A stretch of 64,000 nt of DNA from Candidatus Krumholzibacteriota bacterium (GTDB lineage Bacteria > Krumholzibacteriota > Krumholzibacteriia > LZORAL124-64-63), in assembly GCA_022711765.1 (NCBI GenBank), contig JAKLEB010000001.1, forward strand, positions 1,036,694-1,100,693. The letters are read 5' to 3'. The translations under genes were made by a program, and so were the position numbers. How positions within the stretch are numbered: position 1 is the first letter of the stretch; each line of letters starts with the position of its first letter. The notes beneath the pieces are model-generated. The model saw only the letters and a program-made list of their open reading frames with translations. It was not told where the DNA came from and ran no database searches. Positions 18,026 through 29,402 of this stretch are shown here, in pieces.

Positions 18026-18102
18026 GGCGCCTTAGCTCAGCTGGTCAGAGCAGCGGAATCATAATCCGCGTGTCCGGGGTTCGAATCCCTGAGGCGCCAC
18101 CA
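18026..18102 (+). tRNA. tRNA with CAU anticodon (Met or Ile2)
   Basis: A complete cloverleaf can be drawn. It has a 7-bp acceptor stem (GGCGCCT with AGGCGCC), a D-arm GCTCAGCTGGTCAGAGC, an anticodon stem GCGGA/TCCGC with loop ATCATAA (anticodon CAT), and a T-arm with TTCGAAT. The 3' CCA is encoded. A CAU anticodon means elongator Met or, after lysidine modification, Ile. The gene lies 57 bases upstream of tilS, the gene for the lysidine synthetase that acts on tRNA-Ile2. Identity elements do not settle the choice by eye: C5-G68 fits an Ile2 acceptor stem, position 4 does not. Confidence 0.93.
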
Positions 18103-18119
18103 GTTCGCCTGCCTTGCCG

Positions 18120-18140
18120 AGCCGCGCGAGCGGCTTTTTT
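18120..18140 (+). terminator. intrinsic terminator after tRNA
   Basis: AGCCGC-GCGA-GCGGCT forms a perfect 6-bp stem with a 4-base loop and runs into six T. It lies 17 bases after the tRNA CCA end and just before the ribosome-binding site of tilS, so it probably ends or attenuates tRNA transcription. Confidence 0.85.
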
Positions 18141-18159
18141 CGTGCGTCGTGGAGGCGCC

Positions 18160-19569
18160 ATGACCAGCAGCGACCTCGCCGGCCGCGTGCACGCCCGCCT
18201 GGCGGACCTGACCGCCGAGGCCGCGCGAGCCTTCGGCGAGGAGCCGCGGGCTGCCGGCCTCCTGGTCGCGCTCTCCGGCGGACCCGACTCGGTGGCGCTG
18301 CTCGCGCTGGCACGCGACTGGGCCGCCGCGGCGAACCGCCCGCTCGTCGCCGCCCACTTCAATCACCGGCTGCGCGGCGACGCCGCCGATCGCGACGCGG
18401 AGTTCTGCGCCGCGCTCTGCCGCGACCTCGGAGTGCCGCTCGCCGGCGGCGGCGGCGATCCCCGGCCGCTCGCCCGGCTGCGCGGCCGCGGCGTCGAGGA
18501 GGCGGCGCGCTGGCTCCGCCTCGCGTTCCTCGAGGACGCGCGGGCCGCCCGCGGTCTGGCCGCGATCGCGACCGGCCACCACCGGGACGACCAGGCCGAG
18601 ACGGTGGTCATGCGGTTGTTTCGCGGCACGGGACTGGACGGGCTGCGAGGGCTGCGCCCGCGGAGCGGACGCCGGATCCGGCCGCTCCTCGACGAGTCGC
18701 GCGCCGATCTCCTCGCCTGGCTCGCCGGACGCGGGCTCGCCTGGCGCGAGGATCCCACCAACCTCGACGGCAGCAACGTCCGCGGCCGCGTGCGCCGCGA
18801 GCTCCTGCCGCTCGCGCGCGACATCTTCGGCGACGGCGCGGCGCTGGGCCCCGCTCGCCTGGCCGGACTCGCGGAGACGGATTCCGCTTTCCTCGACGCG
18901 CTGGCCGAAGCGGCCTGGGCCCAGCTCGGCGGACCGCCGCTCGAAGGCCACGCCGGGGCGAGCCTCGACGTCGCCGGCACGCTCGCGCTGCCTGAAGCGC
19001 TGGCTCGGCGGGTCATCCGCCGGTGGCTGCGGGACGCGCTCCCGGTCGACCTCGCCCTCGCTCACGTGTCCGGCGTGCTCGCGTGGCTGAGGTCCGGCCG
19101 GTCGGGGTCCAGCCTCGACCTGCCCGGACGTTTGCGGCTGGAACGCGTCTTCGCGCGGGTCGGCTGCGCGGCCGCCCCGCCGCCCCTCGACGACGCGGCC
19201 CGGTGGCGGGTGAGCCTGGAGCCTCTCGCGACGATTCCCGATCCGCCGGGCCCCCCGCGGCGCGACGGCGGCGTCTGGAGGCTGGTCTCGGCCGCCGATC
19301 GGCTCGACGGCAATCTCCGGGTGCGGCATCCGCGGCCCGGCGATCGCCTGCAGCCGTTCGGCCTCGCAGGACGGAAGAAATTGAGCGATCTTATGCAGGA
19401 ACGGAGGATCCCGGCCGCCTGGCGGCCCGGCGTCCTCGTCGTGGAGGATCGGGCCGGCCCCCTCTGGGTCGTCGGGGTAGCCCAGGCGGAGCGGACGCGG
19501 TTGTTGCCGTCGACCCGACAGGCGGTTACCATCGTTCTCGAACGGCGGCGCGCGGATCCCTGCGATTAG
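18160..19569 (+). CDS. tilS: tRNA(Ile)-lysidine synthetase
   Basis: The enzyme adds lysine to C34 of tRNA-Ile(CAU), changing its codon from AUG to AUA. The 469-residue protein has the PP-loop SGGPDS at 39-44, the N-type HFNHRLRG and ATGHHRDDQAET motifs, and a C-terminal TilS domain (HPRPGDRLQPFGLAGRKK). GGAGG precedes the ATG. Neighbours are a CAU-anticodon tRNA upstream and ftsH downstream, an order common in bacteria. The central region is longer than in minimal TilS proteins, as in the E. coli-type long form. Confidence 0.95.
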   Translation: MTSSDLAGRVHARLADLTAEAARAFGEEPRAAGLLVALSGGPDSVALLALARDWAAAANRPLVAAHFNHRLRGDAADRDAEFCAALCRDLGVPLAGGGGDPRPLARLRGRGVEEAARWLRLAFLEDARAARGLAAIATGHHRDDQAETVVMRLFRGTGLDGLRGLRPRSGRRIRPLLDESRADLLAWLAGRGLAWREDPTNLDGSNVRGRVRRELLPLARDIFGDGAALGPARLAGLAETDSAFLDALAEAAWAQLGGPPLEGHAGASLDVAGTLALPEALARRVIRRWLRDALPVDLALAHVSGVLAWLRSGRSGSSLDLPGRLRLERVFARVGCAAAPPPLDDAARWRVSLEPLATIPDPPGPPRRDGGVWRLVSAADRLDGNLRVRHPRPGDRLQPFGLAGRKKLSDLMQERRIPAAWRPGVLVVEDRAGPLWVVGVAQAERTRLLPSTRQAVTIVLERRRADPCD

Positions 19570-19624
19570 CGCGGGAGGCGTGCTGCCGTTTATTCGCCTC
19601 TCGCCGCGCTTGGAAAGGACCTCG

Positions 19625-21726
<2,102 letters not shown>

Positions 21727-21730
<4 letters not shown>

Positions 21731-22647
21731 CCGGGGGTGATCCCCACCGGCACCCCGCGGGCTCGCCAGGCGCGCGCCGCCCGACCCCGCGCTGGGACCT
21801 CGGCCGACTCGTCCTCTGCGCCGAGACGCGGCCGCTGGTCATGGGCATCTTGAACGTGACGCCCGACAGCTTCTATCCACCGTCCCGCGCGTCTGATCCA
21901 GCGGCCGCCGTCGCCGCCGGTCTCGCCATGCTCGCCGCGGGCGCCGACCTGCTCGACCTGGGCGCCGAGAGCTCGCGCCCCGGCAGCCGTCCGGTGTCCG
22001 CCGCCGAGGAGCAGGACCGGCTGATGCCGGTCGTGACGGCCCTGCGGCGCGAGACGGCCCGTCCGCTGAGCGTGGACACGGCTCGCGCCGAGACCGCCCG
22101 GCTCGCGCTGGCCGCGGGCGCGGACGCCGTCAATGACATCGCCGCCGGGCGCGATCCCGACATGCTGCCCCTGGTCGCCGAGCGGCGCTGCGGCCTGGTC
22201 CTGATGCACATGCGCGGACAGCCCGCCAATATGCAGGACAGTCCCCGCTACGCGGACGTCGTCGCCGAGGTCGCCGCCTGGCTGGCCGGCCGAGCAGCCG
22301 CCGCCGAGCGCGCCGGTGTCGCCGCGGCGAAGATCCTCGTGGATCCGGGCATCGGCTTCGGCAAGCGGATCGAGCACAACCTGGCTCTGCTCGCCAATTT
22401 GGATCGGCTGGGCAACGGCCGGGCCTTGCTCGTCGGGGCTTCCCGCAAGTCCTTCATTGGCGACCTCACGGGCGCTCCCGTCGACGCGCGGCTCTCCGGC
22501 AGCCTCGCGGCGCTCGCCGCCGCCTTCGCCGGCGGCACGACGGTGGTGCGGGTCCACGACGTCGCGGCTTCCGTGCAGTTCCTGGACGTGCTCGCGGCAC
22601 TGCACGCCGCGCGCCGACCAGTCGTTGAGCCGCGGGCCGCCACGTGA
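21727..22647 (+). CDS. folP: dihydropteroate synthase
   Basis: The enzyme joins p-aminobenzoate to dihydropterin pyrophosphate in folate synthesis. The 306-residue protein has MGILNVTPDSF at 39-49, LGAESSRPGS, VNDI, MHMRGQP, DPGIGFGK, GASRKSFIG and VRVHDV. These are the usual binding-loop motifs. Loop 1 after NVTPDSF reads YPPSRASDP instead of the common SDGG. The start overlaps the ftsH stop (ATGA). It has an N-terminal extension of about 30 residues. Confidence 0.95.
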
Positions 22648-22710
22648 TATCGTGCACCGGCGGTCGCAGGGTCGCGGGCCGTCGCCGACCAACTTCTTCG
22701 GGGAACGCCC

Positions 22711-23502
22711 ATGTGGGATACGATCGTCAAGGGCCCGATCATCGATCTGCTGGACATCCTGATCGTCGCCTGGCTGCTCTACCGGCTGCTGCGCTTCGTG
22801 CGCAACACCCGGGCGGTGCAGATGGTGGTCGGTCTCGCGCTGCTGTTGATCCTGAGCTGGGTCGCCAGCACGCTCGGGATGATCGTGGTCGGCCGGATCA
22901 TCCGCTCGCTCCAGACCGTCTGGGTCGTGGCCTTCATCATCCTGTTCCAGCCGGAGCTGCGGTCCGCGCTCGCGAACTTCGGCATGCAGCGCCGGCTCCA
23001 TCTGCTGCGCGGCCGATCCGACGAATTGCCGGGCGAGGGCGAGATCCTCAAGACCGTTGAACGGCTGAGCCGGCGCGGCCTCGGCGCCCTGATCGTGCTC
23101 GAACGCGAGATCAGCCTGGATCGCTGGGTCAGGACCGGCACCGCCCTCAATGCCGAGATCCACGCCGCCACGCTCGAGACCATCTTCACGGTGCCTGCCC
23201 CGCTGCACGACGGCGCCGTGATCATCCGCGACGGCAAGATCGCGGCCGCCGGCTGCACCCTGCCGCCGACCGAGCGCGAGGCGATCGGCTACACTCTCGG
23301 CCTGCGCCACCGTGCCGCGATCGGTCTGAGCGAGGTCTCGGACGCGATCGTGATCGTGGTGAGCGAGGAGACGCGGTCGATTTCCCTCGTCTACGGCGGC
23401 GAGATCAAGCGCGGTCTGACCATCGAAGACCTGCGCACCGAGATCGGCCGCGTGCTGTTCGCCGGCGGCCGCAAGCGCCAGCCGGCGGAAGTGCCCGCCT
23501 AG
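22711..23502 (+). CDS. cdaA: diadenylate cyclase CdaA
   Basis: The enzyme makes the second messenger c-di-AMP from two ATP. The 263-residue protein has three N-terminal membrane segments (ILIVAWLLYRLLRF; MVVGLALLLILSWVASTL; VWVVAFIILF) and a DisA_N catalytic domain with DGA at 167-169 and RHR at 199-201. The order folP-cdaA is usual. The regulator cdaR (ybbR) and glmM, which often follow, are absent; the next genes are on the other strand. Confidence 0.95.
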   Translation: MWDTIVKGPIIDLLDILIVAWLLYRLLRFVRNTRAVQMVVGLALLLILSWVASTLGMIVVGRIIRSLQTVWVVAFIILFQPELRSALANFGMQRRLHLLRGRSDELPGEGEILKTVERLSRRGLGALIVLEREISLDRWVRTGTALNAEIHAATLETIFTVPAPLHDGAVIIRDGKIAAAGCTLPPTEREAIGYTLGLRHRAAIGLSEVSDAIVIVVSEETRSISLVYGGEIKRGLTIEDLRTEIGRVLFAGGRKRQPAEVPA

Positions 23503-23924
23503 CCGCCAGGGCGGCAGGCCCCCGCGGGGCGCCAGCGGAGGCGCGGTTAGGGAGGGCCGCCGGGCGGCGTTGGCGCCCTGCCGCCGCGACGGCCCTGCCC
23601 GGCCCGCTGCCGCAGCCTCCCATTCCACGACCCCGGGCCGACCGCTCCGACGCAAGACCCCTGCCACGAACCGGCGCTCTGTCCGTCGGCGCCGGGATCG
23701 GCCGGTAAGCATCGGCCGGAAAACGACTCCATCGTCCGTTCGCGTGCGTCCAGGCGGCCGGCGCGCGGTGTCTCGCCCCCGCCGCGAACCCGCCGCGACC
23801 CCGCCGCTCGCAGCGCCGCTGCCGCCGCCGCGACCCGCGCCGTCGCCCGGAAGCGTCGTTTCCGGCGGAGGTGTCGCCGCCGGCACGCCGTCGAGACGCC
23901 GGAGACACTGGAGACAGGGTACGC
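23503..23924. other. 422-base convergent intergenic region, no gene seen
   Basis: This lies between cdaA (plus) and the STAS/GAF/HD-GYP gene (minus). It starts with a small GC hairpin (GCCGCCAGGGCGGC) just after the cdaA stop that could help terminate transcription, but no T tract follows. The short open frames here are rich in Arg and Pro and lack ribosome-binding sites. I see no RNA gene or repeat. Confidence 0.6.
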
Positions 23925-25985
23925 TCAGACGGAGACGGGCGAGTGATCGGCCCGCTGGATGGCCTTGCTGAAGATCTCCACGAGGTCGGGATCGAGGGAC
24001 TTGCCGGCCTCCCGGTGGAGGGCCTGGTGCGCCGCCGCCGCATCGTTCGCCACGAGGTGCAGGGCGTAGAACTGGGCCACCGCCACCAGCCGCGCGACCA
24101 GGGGGATATCCCGTCCCTTCAACCCGAGGGGGAAGCCGCGACCGTCGAACCGTTCGTGGTGGTGCCGGACGGCGTCGCGGACGGCCACCGGCGCGTTGAG
24201 GACCGCGAGCTTCCGCTCTCCCGTGTCGGGATGCGCGCGGAAGACCTCCCACTCCTGGCCCTTCAGCCGATCGATGGCCAGCTCGTCGACGCCCGGCTGG
24301 GCCTGGCTGTGATTGCGCAGCAACGACCCCAGGACGAGGTCCCGCTCCTGGTCGGGCCGCAGGCCGAGCTCCCGTGCGAGCAGGCGGACGGCGCGCGCCG
24401 TCTCGTAGGTCACGCGGTCGGGTTCCTGACCGGGCTGGCTCTCCCCGACCACCATCTGCTCCAGCAGGCGCAGGCTCAGGTCGGCCCGCCGCTGATTCTC
24501 GCGCAGGCGCAGGAACGCCTCGGCGGTGATCTCGGTCAACTCCTGGATCGCCTCGTGGAAGTCGCCCGACTGGCAGCGCCACCGCAGGCCGAGCGCGAGT
24601 GCGCCCAGAGGGGTCTGGTCGTCCGCGCGCAAGGCGATCAACCACTGCAGGCCGCGCGTCAGGAAGACGTCCCTCACCCCCGCGAAGGACGCCGGCATGT
24701 TGGCGACCTCCACCGGTTGTTCGAGGGTGCGGAAGAAGGTCCGGATCCGCTCGCCGCCCAGCGTGGCGCCGTCCAGGCCACGCCGCGCCTCGCCGGCCAG
24801 GAACGGCTCCGCCGGCGGGTCGTCGCTGTCGATGTAGACGAGGCTCGTGACCTCCGCCGCCTCGCGGAGACGCGAGACGAAGATCTGCCAGAAGTGGGGA
24901 ACGTCCTGCGCGGCCTGGAGCCCGCGGGCCAGCTCGAGCTTGACGCCGAGAAGCGTCTCGGGACCGCGGCCGCCGGTCGGCACGACCACGGTGGCGCCCG
25001 GGTCCCGTGCGAGCCGGGGCGCCGGTTGCGCCCCGCAGGCCAGGAGCCGCTGCAGCAGCTCCAGAGCGAAGATCTCGGCGAGACCGTACTCCCGCGCGTC
25101 CCCGCCGCGCCTCAAGAACGCGATCCCGGTGAGCGCGTCGTCGCGGATCAAGGGCAGGAGGAGGTCGGGCTGCATGTCCTCGAGCAGCTGGGTCTCTTCG
25201 TCCCAGAGGGCGTTCTCCTCCAGGTCCAGCAGCGTGAGCGGACGACGGGACCTGATCAGCGAGCTGACGATGCCGCCCTCGGCGGGCAGGCGCCAGGGTC
25301 CTTCCACCGCCACGAACTGATCGCCGCGCGGATAGCAGTAGACTGTCTCGGTGGAGAGGTCGTGGCTGTCCAGCAGCATCGCCAGGGCCCCGCCGAACAC
25401 GGTCGGATTGCTGTCCGCACCCGCGGCCTGGAGGGTATCGTCCAGCGACACGTAGACCGCCGTCACCAGGTCGGCGGCACGGCGCGCCGAAGCAGTCGCG
25501 GTGACGCCGGTCGCCTCGACGTCGTCGAGCAACGCGTCCAGGTTCGGCGCGTTCGCCGGCGCGGGCTGGACCGCGGGATTCGTCCCGAGAGCACGGGGCG
25601 ATCGCTCGCTGCGAGCCGTGGCCGCCGCCGGCGATCCCGGTGCGAGCGCAGTCGCGGCGTCGCTCACGGAATCGAAGCAGCGCATCGGCAGATCCGTGAA
25701 CTTCTTCTGCAGGAATCGGTGGATCACCTGCCCGACCGAGACGAAGACCACCTCGCCGCCGCGCGCCAGGAGCTGGCGCTGCAGATCGGCGAGGACACCC
25801 GCGCCGCCGCCGCCCAGCGAGTCGAGCCCGGCACAGTCGAGGATGAGCCGCGTCTTGTCCTTGTCGAGGCAACGCTGCTCCAGCTCGAGCAGCCGCTGCC
25901 GGTCGCCGCGGCCGAAGGCGCCCTGGAGGCGGATGCCGAAGAGACCTTCGGCGTCGAGAGGGAGGGATTCGAAGCGGGTGGCCAA
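23925..25985 (-). CDS. STAS-GAF-degenerate HD-GYP signalling protein
   Basis: A 686-residue soluble protein. Residues 1-100 resemble a STAS domain (LILDCAGLDSLGGGGAGVLADL, the antagonist core with the serine-containing loop). Two GAF-like regions follow. The C-terminus is HD-GYP-like: HHHERFDGRGFPLGLKGRD is clear, but the HD doublet is NH (LLRNHSQA), and the GYP motif reads GFP. The later ADVYDA segment is AQFYAL, so phosphodiesterase activity is doubtful. The TTG start at 25985 has GGAGG seven bases upstream. It follows the HTH gene after 14 bases. I infer a c-di-GMP-derived sensor or scaffold in a partner-switching pathway. Confidence 0.72.
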   Translation of the reverse strand: MATRFESLPLDAEGLFGIRLQGAFGRGDRQRLLELEQRCLDKDKTRLILDCAGLDSLGGGGAGVLADLQRQLLARGGEVVFVSVGQVIHRFLQKKFTDLPMRCFDSVSDAATALAPGSPAAATARSERSPRALGTNPAVQPAPANAPNLDALLDDVEATGVTATASARRAADLVTAVYVSLDDTLQAAGADSNPTVFGGALAMLLDSHDLSTETVYCYPRGDQFVAVEGPWRLPAEGGIVSSLIRSRRPLTLLDLEENALWDEETQLLEDMQPDLLLPLIRDDALTGIAFLRRGGDAREYGLAEIFALELLQRLLACGAQPAPRLARDPGATVVVPTGGRGPETLLGVKLELARGLQAAQDVPHFWQIFVSRLREAAEVTSLVYIDSDDPPAEPFLAGEARRGLDGATLGGERIRTFFRTLEQPVEVANMPASFAGVRDVFLTRGLQWLIALRADDQTPLGALALGLRWRCQSGDFHEAIQELTEITAEAFLRLRENQRRADLSLRLLEQMVVGESQPGQEPDRVTYETARAVRLLARELGLRPDQERDLVLGSLLRNHSQAQPGVDELAIDRLKGQEWEVFRAHPDTGERKLAVLNAPVAVRDAVRHHHERFDGRGFPLGLKGRDIPLVARLVAVAQFYALHLVANDAAAAHQALHREAGKSLDPDLVEIFSKAIQRADHSPVSV

Positions 25986-25999
25986 CTGCGCGCCTCCGG

Positions 26000-26218
26000 T
26001 CAGACCACCGTCGCGGCCAGCCAGTTGTCGAGGACCGAGCGCAGGAACCGCCACTCGCTGCCGACCTTCTTGGCGGGGATCTTCCCCTCCTTGGCCAGCC
26101 GGCACACGGTCTTCACGTGCATCTTGAGGTATTCCGCCGCCTCGACCGAGGTCATCACCTGGTGGGTGTTGTCCTCGGCGCCGATGACGATGTTGGGGCG
26201 GTCCTTTTGGTCGAGCAT
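26000..26218 (-). CDS. excisionase-type helix-turn-helix protein
   Basis: This 72-residue protein has the MerR/excisionase-like DNA-binding core TSVEAAEYLKMHVKTVCRLAKEGKIP, followed by GSEWRFLRSVLDNWL. Family members recognise DNA with a winged HTH in recombination or transcription. The ATG at 26218 has GGAG eight bases away. It is followed after 14 bases by the STAS/GAF/HD-GYP gene, with no integrase near, so regulation of the cluster is more likely than excision. Confidence 0.85.
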   Translation of the reverse strand: MLDQKDRPNIVIGAEDNTHQVMTSVEAAEYLKMHVKTVCRLAKEGKIPAKKVGSEWRFLRSVLDNWLAATVV

Positions 26219-26460
26219 GAGGTGCGCTCCTCGGCCACGCTGACAAAGCTCCCGGTGCCACGTCGGTGAGCCCGAGTTCAGCAACTCCCATGCCTCGATG
26301 GACGGCCGCTGGCGGCGCGGAGGTAAACGACCCCTGGCGGGGAATCATCGGATGCCCGGTGACGGACGGCGTTCGGCGGCGGGACGAGGTCGATTGCGTT
26401 CTGCACGCTCGCAACCTGCCGTGTCGCGGATAACGCCCAGTATTCCGAAGAAGCCCGCCC

Positions 26461-27261
26461 TCAATCGCCGAGCAGCCGCAGGAGGTCCTCCGCGCGGTAC
26501 GGAGGGGTCCAGATCGCCGGTCCCCCTCGCTGCGCGCCCAGGCTGCTGGAGACCTGGATGACCGGCGGCGCCGACGGCGGCAGTCGGCGACGCAGTCGAC
26601 TGCAGTGCCGCATCGGCGCCGCGTCGTCGCAGATCAGCGCCGCCGGCGGTCGCTGATCGAGGCGAGCGAGCGCCGAGTCGACGTCCGCGTGGCACTCGAC
26701 CTGCAGTCCCGCCGCCCGCAGCCGGCGCTCGAGCAGACGGCGCCGCAGCGAGCCCGCCGTGAGCAACCAGACCACGCGGCTCGGACCGACCGCCGGCGTG
26801 GCGGAACGGTCCGGAGGCCAGAGACGGTCACCGGCGCGCCGCACGGCCTCCCAGGCGTCGCCAAGCGCGCGCTCCTCGCCGCGGTCCCACTTGGCCGTCA
26901 GCGACTCGAATTCGCTCGCGAGCAGCCCGAGCTCCGTTTCGAGGGCGCTGCCTGGCAATGGCGGGGGCGACGCCGCGAGCGCAGCCGCGAGCATCGCGAA
27001 CGCCGTCGCAGTCGCGCCGGACGCCGGCTCCTCGCGCGCGCCGAGGACCACCGAGAGCAGGCGCGCAGCCAGCGCCGATCGACCCGCCGGTCCCAGCGGG
27101 CCCGGTCCGCTCGCGGGCGTCGCGACCGCACCCGGTGGTCCGGCGTCGAAGTGGCGGAGCCGCTCTCGCAACTCCGCCACCAGCTCGGTCAGGCTCGCGT
27201 CGGACAGGGCCGTGACTCCGGAGTTACCCGATCCGCACGGCGCCGAACTCGCGCAGTTCAT
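26461..27261 (-). CDS. degenerate response-receiver-like protein
   Basis: The C-terminal half (about 110 residues) reads like a receiver domain: VVWLLTAGSLRRRLLERRLRAAGLQV, then ALICDDAAP, then PVIQVSS, then IWTPPYRAEDLLRLL. The acidic pocket at strand 1 (usually DD) is absent, and the switch Lys is a Thr/Pro, so phosphorylation is unlikely. The N-terminal half is helical and Ala-rich, without a known domain. The start is uncertain: ATG at 27261 overlaps the upstream gene by 38 bases but lacks a ribosome-binding site; a CTG near 27210 has GGAG in front. Confidence 0.55.
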   Translation of the reverse strand: MNCASSAPCGSGNSGVTALSDASLTELVAELRERLRHFDAGPPGAVATPASGPGPLGPAGRSALAARLLSVVLGAREEPASGATATAFAMLAAALAASPPPLPGSALETELGLLASEFESLTAKWDRGEERALGDAWEAVRRAGDRLWPPDRSATPAVGPSRVVWLLTAGSLRRRLLERRLRAAGLQVECHADVDSALARLDQRPPAALICDDAAPMRHCSRLRRRLPPSAPPVIQVSSSLGAQRGGPAIWTPPYRAEDLLRLLGD

Positions 27262-29176
27262 GGATTCGTTCGACCTGCGATTCGGCGACCCGGTCGGGCG
27301 GCAAGCGTCGTGCATCGAACTCCGCCAGATCATAGACCTTTTCCGCGACCGGCGGAAGCGGCGACGCGCCCAGGTCGGCCACGCGGCGCGGCGGCGGCGC
27401 CGGTCGCGCCTCGAACGCGGCGGCTCTCGGCGGTTCGGGCGCCGCCGCCGGTTCGGCCCGCGGCTCGTCGACGGCCCGCACGAGATCCTCCTGCCCGGGC
27501 AGGAACGTCCGCGCGAAGTCGGTCGTCCCGGATTCGGGCCGCACGTCGAAGAGGGATGCGCCGGTCGACGCGAACGGATCGGCGACCAGCCCGCCCTCCG
27601 GCAGCGCGCCGCTCCCGAACGGGTTGAAGCGATCGACCAGGAGCCCGCTGCCCGGCTCGGCCTGCGGATCGCCGGAGTCGTCGACCTGGATCCCCGTCAG
27701 CGCCGAGGCGAGGTCCAGCCCCTGCGCGAGCCGCGCGGTCTGGACGGGGAAGCACTGCGCGAGCCGGGCGAGTCCCGTCGCCGCGTCGGCGATCGCCGGC
27801 GCGAGGCCGCCGACCGCCGCGGCGAGGTCTCCCGGACCCCTGGCCGCCAGCGCGTCGGGATCGAGCTCGGCCAGCCGGCCGCGGACGTTCTCGAGGACCC
27901 GGATCCGCGGATCCTCGGCTCCGGGCTGGAGCTTGCCTTGATCCGCGGTCGCCCGCAGCTCTGTCGTCAGCTCCTCGAGGTCCTGCGTGAGCGGCAGCAG
28001 GCGCTCGCCCTTCGCGCCGAGCCGCGCCACTTCCATGGCGATCTGGAACGCGAGGCGGCTCGCGCGTTCGACCACCGCGGCGAACGACGCCGGGGCGCCG
28101 GCCGCGTCGCGGTCGCCGGCTCGCGCCGGCACCGACGCGATCTCGTGGCGCACCGCCTCGATCGCCTGGCGGAGCCGGTCACGCCGCAGCGACACGGCGT
28201 CGTCGGAATCCCGCGCGGCGACGAGCTTGCCGAGCTGGCGAGAGATCGACTCGACGGCTGCGCCCTGGTGGTTGAGTTGCTCGAGGGTGGCGTTCTGCCA
28301 GCTTCGCGCGTCGCGCAGGTTGGCGACGAGGTCCGCCCCCTGCTCCACCAGCCCCTGTTGCTGCTTCGCCGAGGAGTCGGCGAGTTCGTCCCTTGCGACC
28401 AGGAGGCGCAACGCCTGGTCCGCCAGGCTTCCGGCGACGGGATTTTCCCAGTCGCCGTTCAGCCCGTTCGCATCGTTGTCCGCCATGGCCTGTTCGAGGC
28501 GGTGGAGCTCGCCCTCCAGCCCCACGTAACGTTTCAACCTGGCCTGCTGCAGGCTGAAGTGGCCGACCACGCCGGTCGTCAGGGCGGCGAGGTCCGGATC
28601 GGCCTGCAGGTCCTCGCGCCGCCAGGATTCGAGGTCGTCGGGGTTCAGCCCGCGGTACTTCCCGAGCAGCGCGTCGCGCGCCTGGATGGCCCTTTGCAGC
28701 GCGCGCTGGGACCGGGCGACCACCGCCGCCGCCACGATCGCCGCCGCCAGCGTGACGAGCGCGCCGAACCAGAAGGCGTTCGCCGGGTGCGCGCGGACAT
28801 CGCCGATGGTCCGCAGATCCCGGAATCCGGAACCGTCGATCAACGATCCGGGGGTGGCGCCGAGCGCGGCCAGCAGACCGCCGCCGAGGCTCGCTCCCAC
28901 CAGGAGCACGAGCAGGAACACGAGCCAGCTCGCGCCGGTCGGGCGACTCCGCTGCCGGCGCTCGGTCGGGCCCGGGACCTTGGTCCGCGCCGCGGCCGGC
29001 GCGGCGACCTCGGGGACGTCCACCTTCGCAGGACGCGCCGGCACCGGGTCGAGCGCCGCGGGGTCGTCGGCCGGGAAGTCCTCCAGGAGGTCCTCGTTCC
29101 ACTCGCCCACCGGCGCGTCGGAATCCTCGTCCAGCAACAGATCGTCGTCCAGATCCAGGTCATCCCGGTCGCTCAT
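27224..29176 (-). CDS. acidic, two-helix membrane protein with coiled-coil region
   Basis: A 650-residue protein. It opens with an acidic tract (MSDRDDLDLDDDLLLDEDSD) and two membrane segments (SWLVFLLVLLVGASLGGGLLAALG and WFGALVTLAAAIVAAAVVA). A long helical region of about 330 residues follows, rich in Glu, Gln and Ala and reminiscent of a chemoreceptor-type signalling domain. I see no methyl-accepting or enzymatic motif. The C-terminus contains NPFGSG, KVYDLAEFDARRLPPDRV and a repeat-like EFDAR/ELREF ending. It is the first gene of a minus-strand cluster with the pseudo-receiver, HTH and STAS/GAF genes. I infer an envelope sensor or scaffold. Confidence 0.6.
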   Translation of the reverse strand: MSDRDDLDLDDDLLLDEDSDAPVGEWNEDLLEDFPADDPAALDPVPARPAKVDVPEVAAPAAARTKVPGPTERRQRSRPTGASWLVFLLVLLVGASLGGGLLAALGATPGSLIDGSGFRDLRTIGDVRAHPANAFWFGALVTLAAAIVAAAVVARSQRALQRAIQARDALLGKYRGLNPDDLESWRREDLQADPDLAALTTGVVGHFSLQQARLKRYVGLEGELHRLEQAMADNDANGLNGDWENPVAGSLADQALRLLVARDELADSSAKQQQGLVEQGADLVANLRDARSWQNATLEQLNHQGAAVESISRQLGKLVAARDSDDAVSLRRDRLRQAIEAVRHEIASVPARAGDRDAAGAPASFAAVVERASRLAFQIAMEVARLGAKGERLLPLTQDLEELTTELRATADQGKLQPGAEDPRIRVLENVRGRLAELDPDALAARGPGDLAAAVGGLAPAIADAATGLARLAQCFPVQTARLAQGLDLASALTGIQVDDSGDPQAEPGSGLLVDRFNPFGSGALPEGGLVADPFASTGASLFDVRPESGTTDFARTFLPGQEDLVRAVDEPRAEPAAAPEPPRAAAFEARPAPPPRRVADLGASPLPPVAEKVYDLAEFDARRLPPDRVAESQVERIHELREFGAVRIG

Positions 29177-29402
29177 TCCGCATACCTCTCTCGGGCAGCA
29201 GTGAGATCGGAGCAGGCTACCCGAGGCATATCGGCCGACCGACCGGAAACCGTAGCAGGAATTGAGGCGGGGGCGGCGGGTTCCCGTCCGCCCGCCTCCC
29301 GGCGCGCCATCGCCTGCGGCAAGAAACCGTCTCAATCCCCAAGAATGACCGGGCACGCGGCGTGCTTCCGCCAGCCGGACCCTGCCGGACCAGGAGGTCG
29401 CC

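Noticed and set aside
26000..26218. Excisionase-type HTH as a sign of a mobile element
   Set aside because: No integrase, attachment site or tRNA junction is seen, and composition is normal.
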